Assembly (NCBI RefSeq): GCF_000973105.1 | Contig: NC_015844.1 | Coordinates: forward strand, 2,228,501 to 2,292,500 | Direction: 5' to 3' | DNA from: Zobellia galactanivorans | GTDB lineage: Bacteria; Bacteroidota; Bacteroidia; Flavobacteriales; Flavobacteriaceae | Length of the DNA: 64,000 nucleotides | Shown here: one piece after another, positions 8,671 through 21,157 of the stretch | How positions within the stretch are numbered: position 1 is the stretch's first letter | How the letters are laid out: each line of letters starts with the position of its first letter | Program-made: the position numbers and the translations under genes | The notes under the pieces: model-generated | Told to the model about the DNA's origin: nothing | The model's database searches: none | What the model saw: only the letters and a program-made list of their open reading frames with translations

Positions 8671-9810
8671 ATGCCAAAAAAAATCAGACTTGGAATTTTA
8701 GGAGGAGGAGGAGACTCTCTAATAGGTGTACTACATCGTGTAGCATCGCATATTAATGACAACTATCAAATAGTAGGAGCGGTATTCAACCCTGATTTTG
8801 AGCAAAATATGGCTTTTGCCAAGGAGATTGACGTGCCTACCGATCGTATCTATAAAGATTTTGATACGATGATCGAAGAAGAAATGAAGCTTCCTGAAGA
8901 CGAGCGTATTCAGGTTTGTTCGGTGTTGACGCCGAACTTTCTTCATTTTCCTATGGCATTGAAACTGTTGGAAAACGGTTTTCACGTGATTTGCGAAAAA
9001 CCTATGACCACCTCATTGGAGGAAGCTAAAAAACTACAGGCCGCCCATGAAAAGGCGGGTACCGTTTTTGCATTGACCCACACCTATACCGGTTACCCAA
9101 TGGTACGCCAAATGCGTGAAATGATCAAGAATGGGGAGTTGGGAAGGATCCACAAAGTAGACGCCGTTTATTATCAAGGATGGATCAATGAGATAATCCA
9201 CGATCAAGAGAAGCGTTCTTCGGTTTGGCGTCTAGACCCCAAAAAGGCAGGAATCAGTTCTTGTATAGGAGATATCGGGGTACATGCCTTCAATATGGTA
9301 GAATACACTACAGGCTTAAAGATCAAGTCTATTTTGAGCGACTTCAATTATTTGTATGAGGACAACCAGATGGATGTTGATGGAACGGTTCTTATCAGAA
9401 TGAGCGACCATGTTAAAGGGGTTATTCGAAGTAGTCAAGTAGCCACGGGTGAGGAAAATGGCCTAGGAATCGCTATATATGGGGAAAAAGGAGCTTTCAG
9501 ATGGGAGCAAGAGAATCCTAATTACCTGTATGTCCTGAGCGATACCAAACCTACGCAGGTGTATAAGCCAGGTCATGCCTATAACAGCGAGCTTTCTTTA
9601 GGTGGCACAAAACTTCCTCCGGGACACCCTGAAGGTATTTTTGATTCTATGGCGAATATCTACCTTGGTGTAGCCAAAGCGATAAGAGGTGAGCAGTATG
9701 ATAGCGGTGAGTATCCGACCATGACCGATGGTGTTCGTGGTATGAATTTTATTGAAGCTACCGTAGAGTCTAATAAAAACGGAAATACTTGGGTGGAATT
9801 GGAAGACTAA
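8671..9810 (+). CDS. Gfo/Idh/MocA-family NAD(P)-dependent oxidoreductase
   Basis: A 379-residue cytosolic dehydrogenase. The N-terminal Rossmann segment IRLGILGGGGDSLIGV has an extended glycine run, the EKP motif is at residues 109-111 (Lys110 catalytic), and the substrate-site motif GDIGVHAFN carries Asp201 and His205. The overall shape resembles the branch including E. coli YcjS, which interconverts sugars and 3-keto-sugars. It is the last gene of the 5888-9810 run and ends at a strong terminator. In context it may reduce an imported keto-sugar with NAD(P)H or oxidise a sugar; the direction cannot be read from sequence. No signal peptide. Confidence 0.92.
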   Translation: MPKKIRLGILGGGGDSLIGVLHRVASHINDNYQIVGAVFNPDFEQNMAFAKEIDVPTDRIYKDFDTMIEEEMKLPEDERIQVCSVLTPNFLHFPMALKLLENGFHVICEKPMTTSLEEAKKLQAAHEKAGTVFALTHTYTGYPMVRQMREMIKNGELGRIHKVDAVYYQGWINEIIHDQEKRSSVWRLDPKKAGISSCIGDIGVHAFNMVEYTTGLKIKSILSDFNYLYEDNQMDVDGTVLIRMSDHVKGVIRSSQVATGEENGLGIAIYGEKGAFRWEQENPNYLYVLSDTKPTQVYKPGHAYNSELSLGGTKLPPGHPEGIFDSMANIYLGVAKAIRGEQYDSGEYPTMTDGVRGMNFIEATVESNKNGNTWVELED

Positions 9811-9840
9811 ATAGTCTAAAGAAAATCCGCAATAAATAAG

Positions 9841-9876
9841 AACCCCCGAAAGCATTTGACTTTCGGGGGTTTTTGT
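9841..9876. terminator. Bidirectional terminator between Gfo/Idh and beta-galactosidase genes
   Basis: AACCCCCGAAAG (9841-9852) and CTTTCGGGGGTT (9860-9871) form a perfect 12-bp stem with a 7-nt loop, followed by a T-rich run. The two genes converge here. Confidence 0.93.
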
Positions 9877-9905
9877 TTTAAACTTGTTCAATCGATGAAA
9901 AACTC

Positions 9906-13130
<3,225 letters not shown>

Positions 13131-13227
13131 TTACGTTGATACTGTACAAGGTAAAAAAACTTTACAATAAACTAGGCTTCTGTGGTATCACAAAATAGCA
13201 CAGTCCCTCAATCCCTATAAAAACCGT

Positions 13228-13692
13228 TTAACGGTCGAATATTTTTTCGAACTCTTGACAGACAATGATCATGCTCTCGTTGGGCTTGCGGTTGAAAGCG
13301 GCCAGTTCTTTGGTAAAGTAGTCCCAATGCACCTTTTTCCAATAGGCCAAGCTTTTGTCGCCCTCACCTTCGAGCTGGGCATAGGCCTCGTCTATACTGA
13401 AATAGGGCCTTAACTTTACTGCGGTAGTTCTAACGATGCACTGTGCCTCGCCTTCCCAATTGGTTACGATCATAAAATCGCCAATCTTGGGCAATGGCTG
13501 TTTGCGGTACTGCAGACCCAACAACGAGTGGGAGGTGGCACGTTTAATGCCTTTTTTGACCAATGCCGCGCATTCGTTGGCATCCTGTTCGTTGTTGCAG
13601 AAATGTACGACTTGTGGGGCATCGACAAAAGCATGTTCTAAATGTTTGTCAAGGTAATCTCCCCACAAATTTCGGGCTGAAGCGTTTTCCAT
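13228..13692 (-). CDS. ASCH-domain protein
   Basis: A 154-residue cytosolic protein of the ASCH superfamily (PUA-like RNA-binding or nucleoside-amidohydrolase fold). Recognisable motifs are LVKKGIKRATSH near the start of the domain, KIGDFMIVTNWEGEAQCIV in the core, and the family hallmark EGEGDKSLAYWKKVHWDYF near the C-terminus. It is downstream of the second GMC gene on the same strand but 128 nt away, so probably its own unit. The physiological role is unknown; relatives such as E. coli YqfB hydrolyse N4-acetylcytidine. Confidence 0.85.
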   Translation of the reverse strand: MENASARNLWGDYLDKHLEHAFVDAPQVVHFCNNEQDANECAALVKKGIKRATSHSLLGLQYRKQPLPKIGDFMIVTNWEGEAQCIVRTTAVKLRPYFSIDEAYAQLEGEGDKSLAYWKKVHWDYFTKELAAFNRKPNESMIIVCQEFEKIFDR

Positions 13693-13820
13693 ATAGTTAT
13701 TGCGGTTAGCTAGTTTTTCACGGTATTAGCGAAAAATTTAGGTTAACAATATACAAACGAACGAACAATTTTAGGTGATATTTTAGAATATCAGATTGAT
13801 TTATCGGTCGTTATACATAA

Positions 13821-15524
13821 TCATGAAAGTTTTCCGGACTTTAATTGTTCGGCGGCGTGGTTGGCGGCCCTTGCCGTAAACGCCATATAGGTCAACGAAG
13901 GGTTGACACAACTTGACGATGACATGAAAGCTCCGTCGGTTACATATACATTGGGAACGGTATGTAATTGGTTGTGTTTGTTCACTATTGACGTTTTGGG
14001 GCTATGTCCCATACGTGCACCTCCCATTTCATGAATGCCCAGGCCGGGACCGGTTACTTCATCATAAGGCTGTACATCTTTGAAGCCCGCCGCTTTGAAC
14101 ATGGCAACGATTTCCTTTTTAATGTCCTCGCGCATATTGTATTCGTTTTCCTTGAACTCAACGTCAAAATCCAGTTGGGGTAGTCCCCATTTGTCTTTTT
14201 TGCTTCGGCTAAGGGTTACGCGATTATCGTCATAGGGTAAAAACTCGCCGAAACCCGTAACGCCAATTTGCCAATGACCAGGTTTTAGAATGGATTCTTT
14301 AAGGTCTTTTCCGTATCCCATTTCTCCGATTGAAGCCGACCAGTCTTGCCTGCTGGCACTTCCTTGGTAACCAAAGCCGCGCAGGTAGCCTTCGCGCTTG
14401 GTTTCGTCGTTCAAATTGACGAATCTGGGAATGTAGAATCCGTTGGGTCTTCGTCCCTTGTAGTACTTATCTAAATAACCGTCTACTTTTGCCGAGGCGC
14501 CCAATTTGTAGTGATGGTCCATAATGCCACGGCCAAGTGCGTCGGAGTCGTTGCCCAAGCCATTGGGGAAACGCTCGCTCTTTGATTGTAAAAGAATCCC
14601 GACCGATGCCATTGATGAGGCACATAGAAAAATCACTTTCGCCTTAAATTCAATCTTCTCGTTGGTTTCGGCATCGATGATCTTAACGCCAGTAGCCTTT
14701 TTGGTAGTGTCGTCATATACCACTTCGTATACGATGGAATTGGGCCGTAGTGTCATATTTCCGGTACGTTCCGCAGCGGGCAAGGTAGAGGAATTGCTGC
14801 TAAAATAGCCCCCGAATGGGCAGCCTCTCCAGCATCTATTTCGATTTTGGCATGTTCCCCTGCCTTCAAAATCGGCATCAGGGTCGGTGATATGTGCCGC
14901 GCGACCGATGGTAATTAAACGTCCGTCGTCAAATTTTTCGGCCACTGAGGCCTTAAATTCCTCTTCAACACAGTTGAGGTCCATTTTAGGTTGAAAGATA
15001 CCATCGGGCAAGTGGGGTAGGCCCAGGTTTTCACCACTAACCCCAATATATGCTTCCACCTTATCGTACCAAGGTGAAATATCTTTATAGCGTACGGGCC
15101 AGTCTACGCCTATACCTTCTTTTTTATTGGCTTCAAAATCAAGGTCGCTCCATCGGTAGCTCTGTTTGCCCCAAGTCAAGGATCGTCCGCCGACTTGATA
15201 GCCTCGTATCCAGTCAAAACGCTTGGTTTCTACGTAGGGATGGTCAAGATCGTTCACAAAAAAGTGCTTTACATCTTCCTTTGGGGCCCAGCCTACTCGT
15301 GATTGGATGTGGTATTTTTCTTTATCGGCCTTGGAAAGCTCCCCTTTTAGGGGATAGTCCCAAGGGTCATCGTTCATAGTGGGATAATCTTCGATATGCC
15401 GCACCATAGGTCCTCGTTCAAGTACTAAAGTTTTTAACCCGTTCTCACATAATTCTTTAGCGGCCCAACCACCGCTAATTCCTGTTCCGACAACAATGGC
15501 ATCGAATATTTCTTCTTTATTCAC
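13821..15524 (-). CDS. Second GMC-family FAD-dependent sugar dehydrogenase (orphan catalytic subunit)
   Basis: A 567-residue paralogue of the GMC protein at 4035-5747, alignable along its length with almost no gaps. FAD motif VVGTGISGGWAAKEL at about residue 11, Cys225/231/235 forming Cx5Cx3C, HEMGGARMG, and the C-terminal CVNPSLTYMA are all kept; HEMGTARMG of the paralogue has become HEMGGARMG. No signal peptide is seen. No subunit-3 gene is adjacent, unlike the first copy, so it may share that partner, use one encoded elsewhere, or stay in the cytosol. It is divergent from the TIM-barrel gene at 15683, with 158 nt between. Sugar or glycoside oxidation is expected; substrate unknown. Confidence 0.9.
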   Translation of the reverse strand: MNKEEIFDAIVVGTGISGGWAAKELCENGLKTLVLERGPMVRHIEDYPTMNDDPWDYPLKGELSKADKEKYHIQSRVGWAPKEDVKHFFVNDLDHPYVETKRFDWIRGYQVGGRSLTWGKQSYRWSDLDFEANKKEGIGVDWPVRYKDISPWYDKVEAYIGVSGENLGLPHLPDGIFQPKMDLNCVEEEFKASVAEKFDDGRLITIGRAAHITDPDADFEGRGTCQNRNRCWRGCPFGGYFSSNSSTLPAAERTGNMTLRPNSIVYEVVYDDTTKKATGVKIIDAETNEKIEFKAKVIFLCASSMASVGILLQSKSERFPNGLGNDSDALGRGIMDHHYKLGASAKVDGYLDKYYKGRRPNGFYIPRFVNLNDETKREGYLRGFGYQGSASRQDWSASIGEMGYGKDLKESILKPGHWQIGVTGFGEFLPYDDNRVTLSRSKKDKWGLPQLDFDVEFKENEYNMREDIKKEIVAMFKAAGFKDVQPYDEVTGPGLGIHEMGGARMGHSPKTSIVNKHNQLHTVPNVYVTDGAFMSSSSCVNPSLTYMAFTARAANHAAEQLKSGKLS

Positions 15525-15682
15525 AATAGTATTTCTTGTTTTAAACCTGATGTAATGCCTATATTTATAACTTTCCTACGGGAAGTCGGCTTTGACTATT
15601 TACGAGAATTAAATATAGGGTTTTTCTTTATAAGGACATACAAAAGGAAGAAACCTGTTACTAAATACAAACAAATAGAAGT

Positions 15683-16735
15683 ATGAAAACAATTAAAGGA
15701 CCCGGCGTATTTTTAGCGCAATTTGTAGACAGTAAAGCACCGTTCAATACCTTGGACGGCATGTGTAAATGGGCTGCGGATTTAGGGTACAAGGGTATTC
15801 AGATACCTACATGGGAGAGTTTTTTAATAGACTTGGACAAGGCTGCCGAAAGCCAGGATTATTGTGACGAGCTTAAGGGAAAAGTAAATTCATACGGCCT
15901 TGAGATCACTGAGCTTTCTACGCATCTTCAAGGGCAATTGGTCGCGGTTCATCCGGCTTATGACCTTATGTTCGACAGTTTTGCTCCCGATGCCGTAAAG
16001 AACAACCCGAAAGCCCGTACCGAATGGGCGGTAGACGTTGTTAAAAAAGCAGCTACGGCCAGTAGAAGGTTAGGTCTTAATGCCCATGCTACTTTTTCAG
16101 GGGCGCTACTTTGGCATACATGGCACCCATGGCCACAACGACCAGCAGGCCTGGTTGAAATGGGTTTTGAGGAATTGGCCAAAAGATGGATGCCCATCTT
16201 GAACCATTTTGACGAACAAGGTGTTGATGTATGTTACGAAATACATCCGGGAGAAGACTTGCACGATGGGGATACCTTTGAGCGTTTTCTCGCCGCTACA
16301 GGAAACCATAAGCGTGTAAACATCCTTTACGACCCAAGTCACTTTGTATTGCAACAATTGGATTATATTGAATATATAGACCACTACCATGAGTTCATCA
16401 AATCGTTTCACGTGAAGGATTCCGAGTTCAACCCAACAGGTAAAAAAGGGGCCTTTGGTGGTTATAATGATTGGGGTGATCGTGCCGGTAGATACCGTTC
16501 TTTGGGCGATGGTCAAATCGATTTTAAAACTATTTTCTCCAAGCTTACCCAATACGGTTGCGATGTTTGGGCCGTGATGGAATGGGAATGCTGTATTAAG
16601 AGCCCTGAACAAGGGGCCCGTGAAGGAGCGGTCTTTATTCAAGACCATATTATCGAAGCTACGGAAAAGACCTTTGACGATTTTGCCGGTGCAGCTATAG
16701 ATAAGGAAATGCTCAAGAAGATTTTGGGTCTTTAG
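15683..16735 (+). CDS. Cytosolic TIM-barrel sugar isomerase/epimerase (AP endonuclease 2 fold)
   Basis: A 350-residue enzyme without a signal peptide. Metal-site residues expected for the fold are visible: Glu186 in CYEIHPGE, Asp217 and His220 in ILYDPSHF, His243 in SFHVKDSE, and Glu300/Glu302 in VMEWECC. It belongs to the larger sugar phosphate isomerase/epimerase-like group, which includes 3-keto-glucoside epimerases (YcjR) and lyases acting on oxidised glycosides. It is divergent from the second GMC gene and followed at 119 nt by the DUF1080 gene on the same strand. The context suggests an oxidised sugar as substrate. It differs from the two exported TIM barrels in lacking any signal, so it would act after uptake. 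Confidence 0.87.
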   Translation: MKTIKGPGVFLAQFVDSKAPFNTLDGMCKWAADLGYKGIQIPTWESFLIDLDKAAESQDYCDELKGKVNSYGLEITELSTHLQGQLVAVHPAYDLMFDSFAPDAVKNNPKARTEWAVDVVKKAATASRRLGLNAHATFSGALLWHTWHPWPQRPAGLVEMGFEELAKRWMPILNHFDEQGVDVCYEIHPGEDLHDGDTFERFLAATGNHKRVNILYDPSHFVLQQLDYIEYIDHYHEFIKSFHVKDSEFNPTGKKGAFGGYNDWGDRAGRYRSLGDGQIDFKTIFSKLTQYGCDVWAVMEWECCIKSPEQGAREGAVFIQDHIIEATEKTFDDFAGAAIDKEMLKKILGL

Positions 16736-16854
16736 TCCAAAACAGACTTGCGGACATCTATTTTTTAAAATAATGAAGAATGCTTTCTCTTGTCTTTTGG
16801 CAAGAGAAACATTTTTCTCTCTTCGAAAAACTAATACATAAATTATCAAGACCT

Positions 16855-17610
16855 ATGAAGAATCTATTACTTATCCTTTTTATGGCGGTAGTCGCTTTTG
16901 GATGCAAAGAAAAGACCGAAAAAAAACAGGGGGAAATGGAAGCTGCTCCCATAGCCGAGACCGAAGTGGAGGAGCCAGTTCAAGAGTGGACGGTTCTTTT
17001 TGATGGTTCTTCGTTTGAGGGTTGGAAGGAATACAATAAAGAAGGAGTTTCCGAGAATTGGAAATTAGAAGATGGGGCCATGGTTTTCTATCCTCCAAAG
17101 GACAGAAAAAAGGGGGAAGCTTTTAATTTGGTCACCGAAAAGGAATACACCGATTTTGTGTTGTCTTTGGAATGGAAAATTTCCGAGGGGGGTAACAGCG
17201 GGGTCTTTTGGGGCGTAAGTGAAAACCCTGAACTTTCGGAAGCATATCAGACCGGTCCTGAAGTACAGGTCTTGGATAACGAGAAACATCCCGATGCCAA
17301 AAACGGTACTACCCACCAAGCGGGATCCCTATACGATATGGTGGCACCTTCGGAAGATGTGACCAATGCCGTAGGGGAATGGAACACGATGGTCATTACC
17401 ATAAACCATAAAGAGGAAAAAGGAAGCATTGCCATGAACGGAAAGCCTATTGTCGAGTTTCCTGTTGGAAATGAAATGTGGAAGGAAATGGTGTCAAAAT
17501 CGAAATTTGCCGACTGGGAGCATTTCGGAAAATTTACTACTGGAAAGATCGGTTTGCAAGACCATGGTGACCAAGTGGCTTTCAGGAATATTAAAATCAA
17601 GGAACTATAG
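16855..17610 (+). CDS. DUF1080 (3-keto-disaccharide hydrolase) family lipoprotein
   Basis: A 251-residue lipoprotein. The N-terminus MKNLLLILFMAVVAFGC ends in a lipobox with Cys17, followed by a charged linker; this start is preferred over an upstream in-frame ATG at 16780 because it gives a clean signal. The concanavalin-like DUF1080 domain starts at WTVLFDGSSFEGWKEY and continues through NWKLEDGAMVFY, FVLSLEWKISEGGNSGVFWG and YQTGPEVQVLDNEKHPDA, all hallmarks of PF06439. The family is named for hydrolysis of 3-keto-disaccharides; some members cleave other oxidised glycosides. Its presence beside GMC dehydrogenases and a TIM barrel is the strongest pointer to a 3-keto-sugar pathway. Confidence 0.93.
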   Translation: MKNLLLILFMAVVAFGCKEKTEKKQGEMEAAPIAETEVEEPVQEWTVLFDGSSFEGWKEYNKEGVSENWKLEDGAMVFYPPKDRKKGEAFNLVTEKEYTDFVLSLEWKISEGGNSGVFWGVSENPELSEAYQTGPEVQVLDNEKHPDAKNGTTHQAGSLYDMVAPSEDVTNAVGEWNTMVITINHKEEKGSIAMNGKPIVEFPVGNEMWKEMVSKSKFADWEHFGKFTTGKIGLQDHGDQVAFRNIKIKEL

Positions 17611-17802
17611 TAGCAGCTCTAGGTTAGATATCACATGCCTTGCTTTTTGGGGAAGGATTCGCTGTTTTTTAACTTGTAGTGCGAATCAATTCGAACCAAT
17701 AGGGCCATTTTTCGAAATCACTCCATGTTTCTTAGACGGGATGTTAGTGGATTAAGGTGGTCAGTAATGGAGGGTAGGGGCTTCTACTTTCTGTAATTAC
17801 GT

Positions 17803-17810
17803 TATATTTG
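17803..17810 (+). promoter_or_regulatory. Possible -7 element of the yicC-gmk-nadD operon
   Basis: TATATTTG matches the Bacteroidota -7 consensus TAnnTTTG, 19 nt before the yicC start. No TTG is found at the usual -33 distance, so this is a partial match. Confidence 0.4.
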
Positions 17811-17829
17811 CCAAAATTCGCAGCAATTT

Positions 17830-18687
17830 ATGATTCAGTCCATGACCGGTTTCGGTAAGCATGTTATACAGCTTCCGACAAAAAAAATTACCGTAGAGCT
17901 CAAATCCCTAAACAGTAAAAGTCTTGATTTAAATGCGCGTATGCCTTCCGCATATCGTGAAAAAGAGCTAGAGCTACGCAAGACTATTGCAAGTTCGTTG
18001 ATGCGCGGTAAAGTGGATTTCGGACTATATATTGAACTTACCAGCGGTGAGACTTCGGCCGAGGTGAACGAGGCTGCCGTAAAAAACTACATGAAACAAC
18101 TAAAGGCCATCGCCGACGGCGACGACCTAAAGCTGCTTGACATGGCGCTTAGAATGCCCGATGCCCTAAAGACGGAACGTGAAGATATCGATGAAAACGA
18201 ATATGAATCGATAAAGCTTGCGGTTCAAGAGGCCCTAAAGGAGATAAATAAATTTCGCTCCGAAGAGGGAGAGGTACTCGAGAAAGATTTTCTTCAACGA
18301 ATTGAGAATTTGCAGCAGCTATTGGAGCAGGTCGTGGTTATGGATCCAGATCGTCAGACCGATGTTCGTGAACGATTGAACAAGGCCGTTAGCGACCTCA
18401 AGGCCGACCTAGACGCCAACCGTTTTGAACAAGAACTCATCTACTACTTGGAAAAATACGATATCACGGAAGAGAAAGTACGTCTGGCCAATCATCTTGA
18501 TTATTTTACGAGTACCTTGAAATCTGATGATTCCAACGGTAAAAAACTCGGTTTTATAGCGCAAGAGATCGGGCGTGAAATCAATACCATAGGTTCGAAG
18601 GCCAATTATGCGCCCATGCAGCAATTGGTGGTGCAGATGAAAGATGAACTCGAAAAAATAAAGGAGCAAATGCTTAACGTGCTCTAG
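17830..18687 (+). CDS. yicC: YicC-family endoribonuclease
   Basis: A 285-residue cytosolic protein starting MIQSMTGFGK, the hallmark of the YicC/YloC family, followed by VELKSLNSKSLDLNARMP. The C-terminal DUF1732 segment includes RFEQELIYYLEKYDITEE and KKLGFIAQEIGREINTIGSKA, as in all family members. E. coli YicC is an endoribonuclease linked to RNA turnover. It is followed by gmk at 27 nt and nadD at 32 nt; this order is conserved in Flavobacteriia, which supports one transcription unit. Confidence 0.95.
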   Translation: MIQSMTGFGKHVIQLPTKKITVELKSLNSKSLDLNARMPSAYREKELELRKTIASSLMRGKVDFGLYIELTSGETSAEVNEAAVKNYMKQLKAIADGDDLKLLDMALRMPDALKTEREDIDENEYESIKLAVQEALKEINKFRSEEGEVLEKDFLQRIENLQQLLEQVVVMDPDRQTDVRERLNKAVSDLKADLDANRFEQELIYYLEKYDITEEKVRLANHLDYFTSTLKSDDSNGKKLGFIAQEIGREINTIGSKANYAPMQQLVVQMKDELEKIKEQMLNVL

Positions 18688-18714
18688 GCAAGGCAATTCA
18701 AAATCAGTCAATTC

Positions 18715-19299
18715 ATGAAAGGCGGTAAATTAATTATATTCTCGGCACCTTCGGGAAGCGGTAAAACAACCATTGTTAGACATTTGTTAGAGCAGCCCGA
18801 GCTCAACCTTGCATTTTCGGTTTCGGCCACCTCACGGCCGCGTAGGGCCAAGGAAAAGCAAGGGGAGCATTATTATTTTATGTCGATTTCGGAGTTTAAA
18901 AACCATATTAAGAACGATGATTTTCTCGAATGGGAAGAGGTGTACCGCGATAATTTTTACGGTACCTTAAAATCTGAGATCGAGCGACTCTGGGCCGAAG
19001 GCAAAAATGTCATTTTTGACATAGATGTTGCAGGAGGACTACGTATCAAACGAAAGTTTCCGGAAGAGACCCTAGCCGTTTTTGTAAAGCCGCCGAGCGT
19101 AGATGAACTTAAGATCCGACTTAAAAAACGCAGTACCGAAAGCGAGGATAAAATCAATATGCGAATAGCGAAGGCATCGGTAGAGTTGGCGACCGCTCCG
19201 CAATTCGATAAAATTATCAAGAATTACGACCTTGATACGGCCTTAAAGGAAGCGCACGAGTTGGTGGCTGATTTTGTAGGGGCGAAAATTGAGAAGTAA
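18715..19299 (+). CDS. gmk: Guanylate kinase
   Basis: A 194-residue enzyme that phosphorylates GMP to GDP with ATP. The P-loop SAPSGSGKTT lies at about residues 9-18; SATSRPRRAKEKQGEHYYF is the GMP-binding signature with its conserved arginines and tyrosine, and VIFDIDVAGGLRIK is the Walker B-like region. Length is typical. It lies in the yicC-gmk-nadD operon. Confidence 0.97.
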   Translation: MKGGKLIIFSAPSGSGKTTIVRHLLEQPELNLAFSVSATSRPRRAKEKQGEHYYFMSISEFKNHIKNDDFLEWEEVYRDNFYGTLKSEIERLWAEGKNVIFDIDVAGGLRIKRKFPEETLAVFVKPPSVDELKIRLKKRSTESEDKINMRIAKASVELATAPQFDKIIKNYDLDTALKEAHELVADFVGAKIEK

Positions 19300-19331
19300 G
19301 CTTAAAGAAACAAAGTCACCGGTTCTTGAAT

Positions 19332-19916
19332 ATGAAAAAAATAGGTCTCTATTTCGGCACCTTCAACCCCATACACATAGGGCATATGGTCATTGCCAAT
19401 CATATGGTGGAATTTTCAGACCTTGATGAGGTTTGGTTCGTGGTTACGCCACAGAGTCCTTTTAAGACCAAAAAGACCTTGCTCGCCGACAATCACCGCT
19501 ACCAGATGGTGTACGAGGCTACAAAAGACTACCCGAAGTTGAAACCGAGTAACATAGAATTCGGCTTGCCGCAGCCGAACTATACCATCCATACCTTGGT
19601 TCATCTGAACGAGAAATACGGTTCAGACCATGCATTTTGCCTGATTATGGGGGAGGATAACCTCAAGGGCTTCCATAAATGGAAAAACTATGAAGTTATT
19701 TTGAGCGATTACGATGTATATGTGTACCCTAGAATATCGGAAGGGGAAATTGAGCATCGCTTTAAAGGGCATCCCAAGATTCACAAGGTAGACGCTCCTA
19801 TCATGGAAATCTCTTCGACCTTTATTCGCAAAAGCCATAAGGAGGGTAAGAATATCCGTCCCTTGCTTACCGATTCGGTATGGAAGTATATGGATGAAAT
19901 GAATTTTTATCGTTAG
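19332..19916 (+). CDS. nadD: Nicotinate-nucleotide adenylyltransferase
   Basis: A 194-residue NAD biosynthesis enzyme that adenylates nicotinate mononucleotide. The nucleotidyltransferase signature GTFNPIHIGHMVIA (with HIGH) lies at the N-terminus, VTPQSPFK follows the second strand, and ISSTFIRKS is the C-terminal ATP-binding motif. The ATG at 19332 is chosen over a TTG two codons earlier. It is the last gene of the yicC-gmk-nadD unit and converges on the amidohydrolase gene with only 1 nt between the stops. Confidence 0.95.
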   Translation: MKKIGLYFGTFNPIHIGHMVIANHMVEFSDLDEVWFVVTPQSPFKTKKTLLADNHRYQMVYEATKDYPKLKPSNIEFGLPQPNYTIHTLVHLNEKYGSDHAFCLIMGEDNLKGFHKWKNYEVILSDYDVYVYPRISEGEIEHRFKGHPKIHKVDAPIMEISSTFIRKSHKEGKNIRPLLTDSVWKYMDEMNFYR

Positions 19917-19917
19917 C

Positions 19918-20985
19918 CTATCGTTTTATGAGCTTACGGCCGTTTTCATGATAGATTTTTTTGAGGGTTTCGTCGTTGAGGTCTAGTCCGTTCAGAGGCC
20001 AATGGTACGAAAAGTAATCCCAGGCATAAAAATGTTCATCGGCACTTTCCAGAATTTTAAAGGTAGTACGGTACATGGTATCGTCCATCCCCATATCCGT
20101 TCCATATACCAATCGGTCTTTATATTTCTCAAAAAAGCGTTTCGTGCGTCTGGGTACCGGTGCTACTTCGGCATATCGTGCTGAGATATCTGCGTATAAA
20201 TTGGGGTGTTCGTCCAATAGCTTGCCCAAAATGTCAAGGTCGTGGCTGCAATTGGCCAAGTGGCATGCGATAAAGGTAGTGCCTCGGTTATTTTTAACGG
20301 CATTCGATAAAGAAGTCAGTAGTTCTTGATGGGAGAGAAGCCCTTCTTTCGACCGGTCTATTTTCCAGGTGTAGGCGTTCATTAGGCCATCGTTCTTTTG
20401 GTCCATGGGCAAGTACATCCAATAAGGGTCGGCAACATGTATGCTTATGGGCATACCCAATTCGCCGCACCGTTTTAAGAGGGGCTGTAGGCGCGGGTCG
20501 TCTATATGCAGCCCAGGAGCCTTAGAGGGTTTTGAGTAGAAAAGTCCTAGTCCCTTGTCACCCAATTCGCCCACACCTCTTGCGCCCTTGGCAAAGCACC
20601 TTTCAAGCTCTTTAATGGCTTTTTTCGTCCATCCGGGCTCATTGTACCCTGTGTAGTCAAAACCGCACCAGAGCTCGAACTGATCACCGTATTGGGCATA
20701 CATATCATAGATGCTATCGAAGCGTTGTCCTGTGGAGTAGGTGAGAATGATCGATTTTTCAATATTGTGTCCTTTCATGGTAGATACCCATTCTTCCAAT
20801 TCCTTTTTCGTGGCGGCATTGGGGTGTGCATGAAAATCGATGACAGGGTATTTGGCCCGTTCGATTACGGTATTGGAGGTATTGTAAATGCTTTCGGGCC
20901 TAAAATCTTTTAGCAATAGATCATCTTGTGCGGATATGGAATGTACCACGGATAGAAGAAGGAGAAGTAAGGACAGGTTTTTCAT
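19918..20985 (-). CDS. Secreted amidohydrolase-family metal-dependent hydrolase
   Basis: A 355-residue amidohydrolase-2 type protein. The start at 20985 gives a clean signal peptide (MKNLSLLLLLLSVVHSISAQ); a longer frame upstream lacks this. The metal motif is IDFHAHPN (HxH) near residue 50; later ligands are probably in ISIHVADPYW, FIACHLANC and the closing Asp in VYGTDMGMDD. The fold includes decarboxylases and hydrolases; the substrate cannot be told. It has no obvious operon partner, but its closeness to the sugar locus may be meaningful. Confidence 0.83.
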   Translation of the reverse strand: MKNLSLLLLLLSVVHSISAQDDLLLKDFRPESIYNTSNTVIERAKYPVIDFHAHPNAATKKELEEWVSTMKGHNIEKSIILTYSTGQRFDSIYDMYAQYGDQFELWCGFDYTGYNEPGWTKKAIKELERCFAKGARGVGELGDKGLGLFYSKPSKAPGLHIDDPRLQPLLKRCGELGMPISIHVADPYWMYLPMDQKNDGLMNAYTWKIDRSKEGLLSHQELLTSLSNAVKNNRGTTFIACHLANCSHDLDILGKLLDEHPNLYADISARYAEVAPVPRRTKRFFEKYKDRLVYGTDMGMDDTMYRTTFKILESADEHFYAWDYFSYHWPLNGLDLNDETLKKIYHENGRKLIKR

Positions 20986-21157
20986 GAGAGCGGGTTTAGG
21001 TGAAACAATTGGGTGCGACTCGACTTTGGCGAACGGCATTATGGCCCCTTTTCGCACATAAGAACGGGATATCGATAAGGTTCAAGTCAAGCTTGACATC
21101 TCTGAAGTAGGAAGGCTGATGCTAGTTTTGGGACCGAATCAGTAGGCGTTATTAAAA

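Noticed and set aside
16106-16849. 247-codon open frame antisense to the TIM-barrel gene
   Set aside because: It is the complement of a well-supported gene with metal-site motifs; its translation has no recognisable motif.
17611-17829. 219-bp gap scanned for a tRNA or small RNA gene
   Set aside because: No cloverleaf, CCA end or strong hairpin; only a -7-like box near its end.
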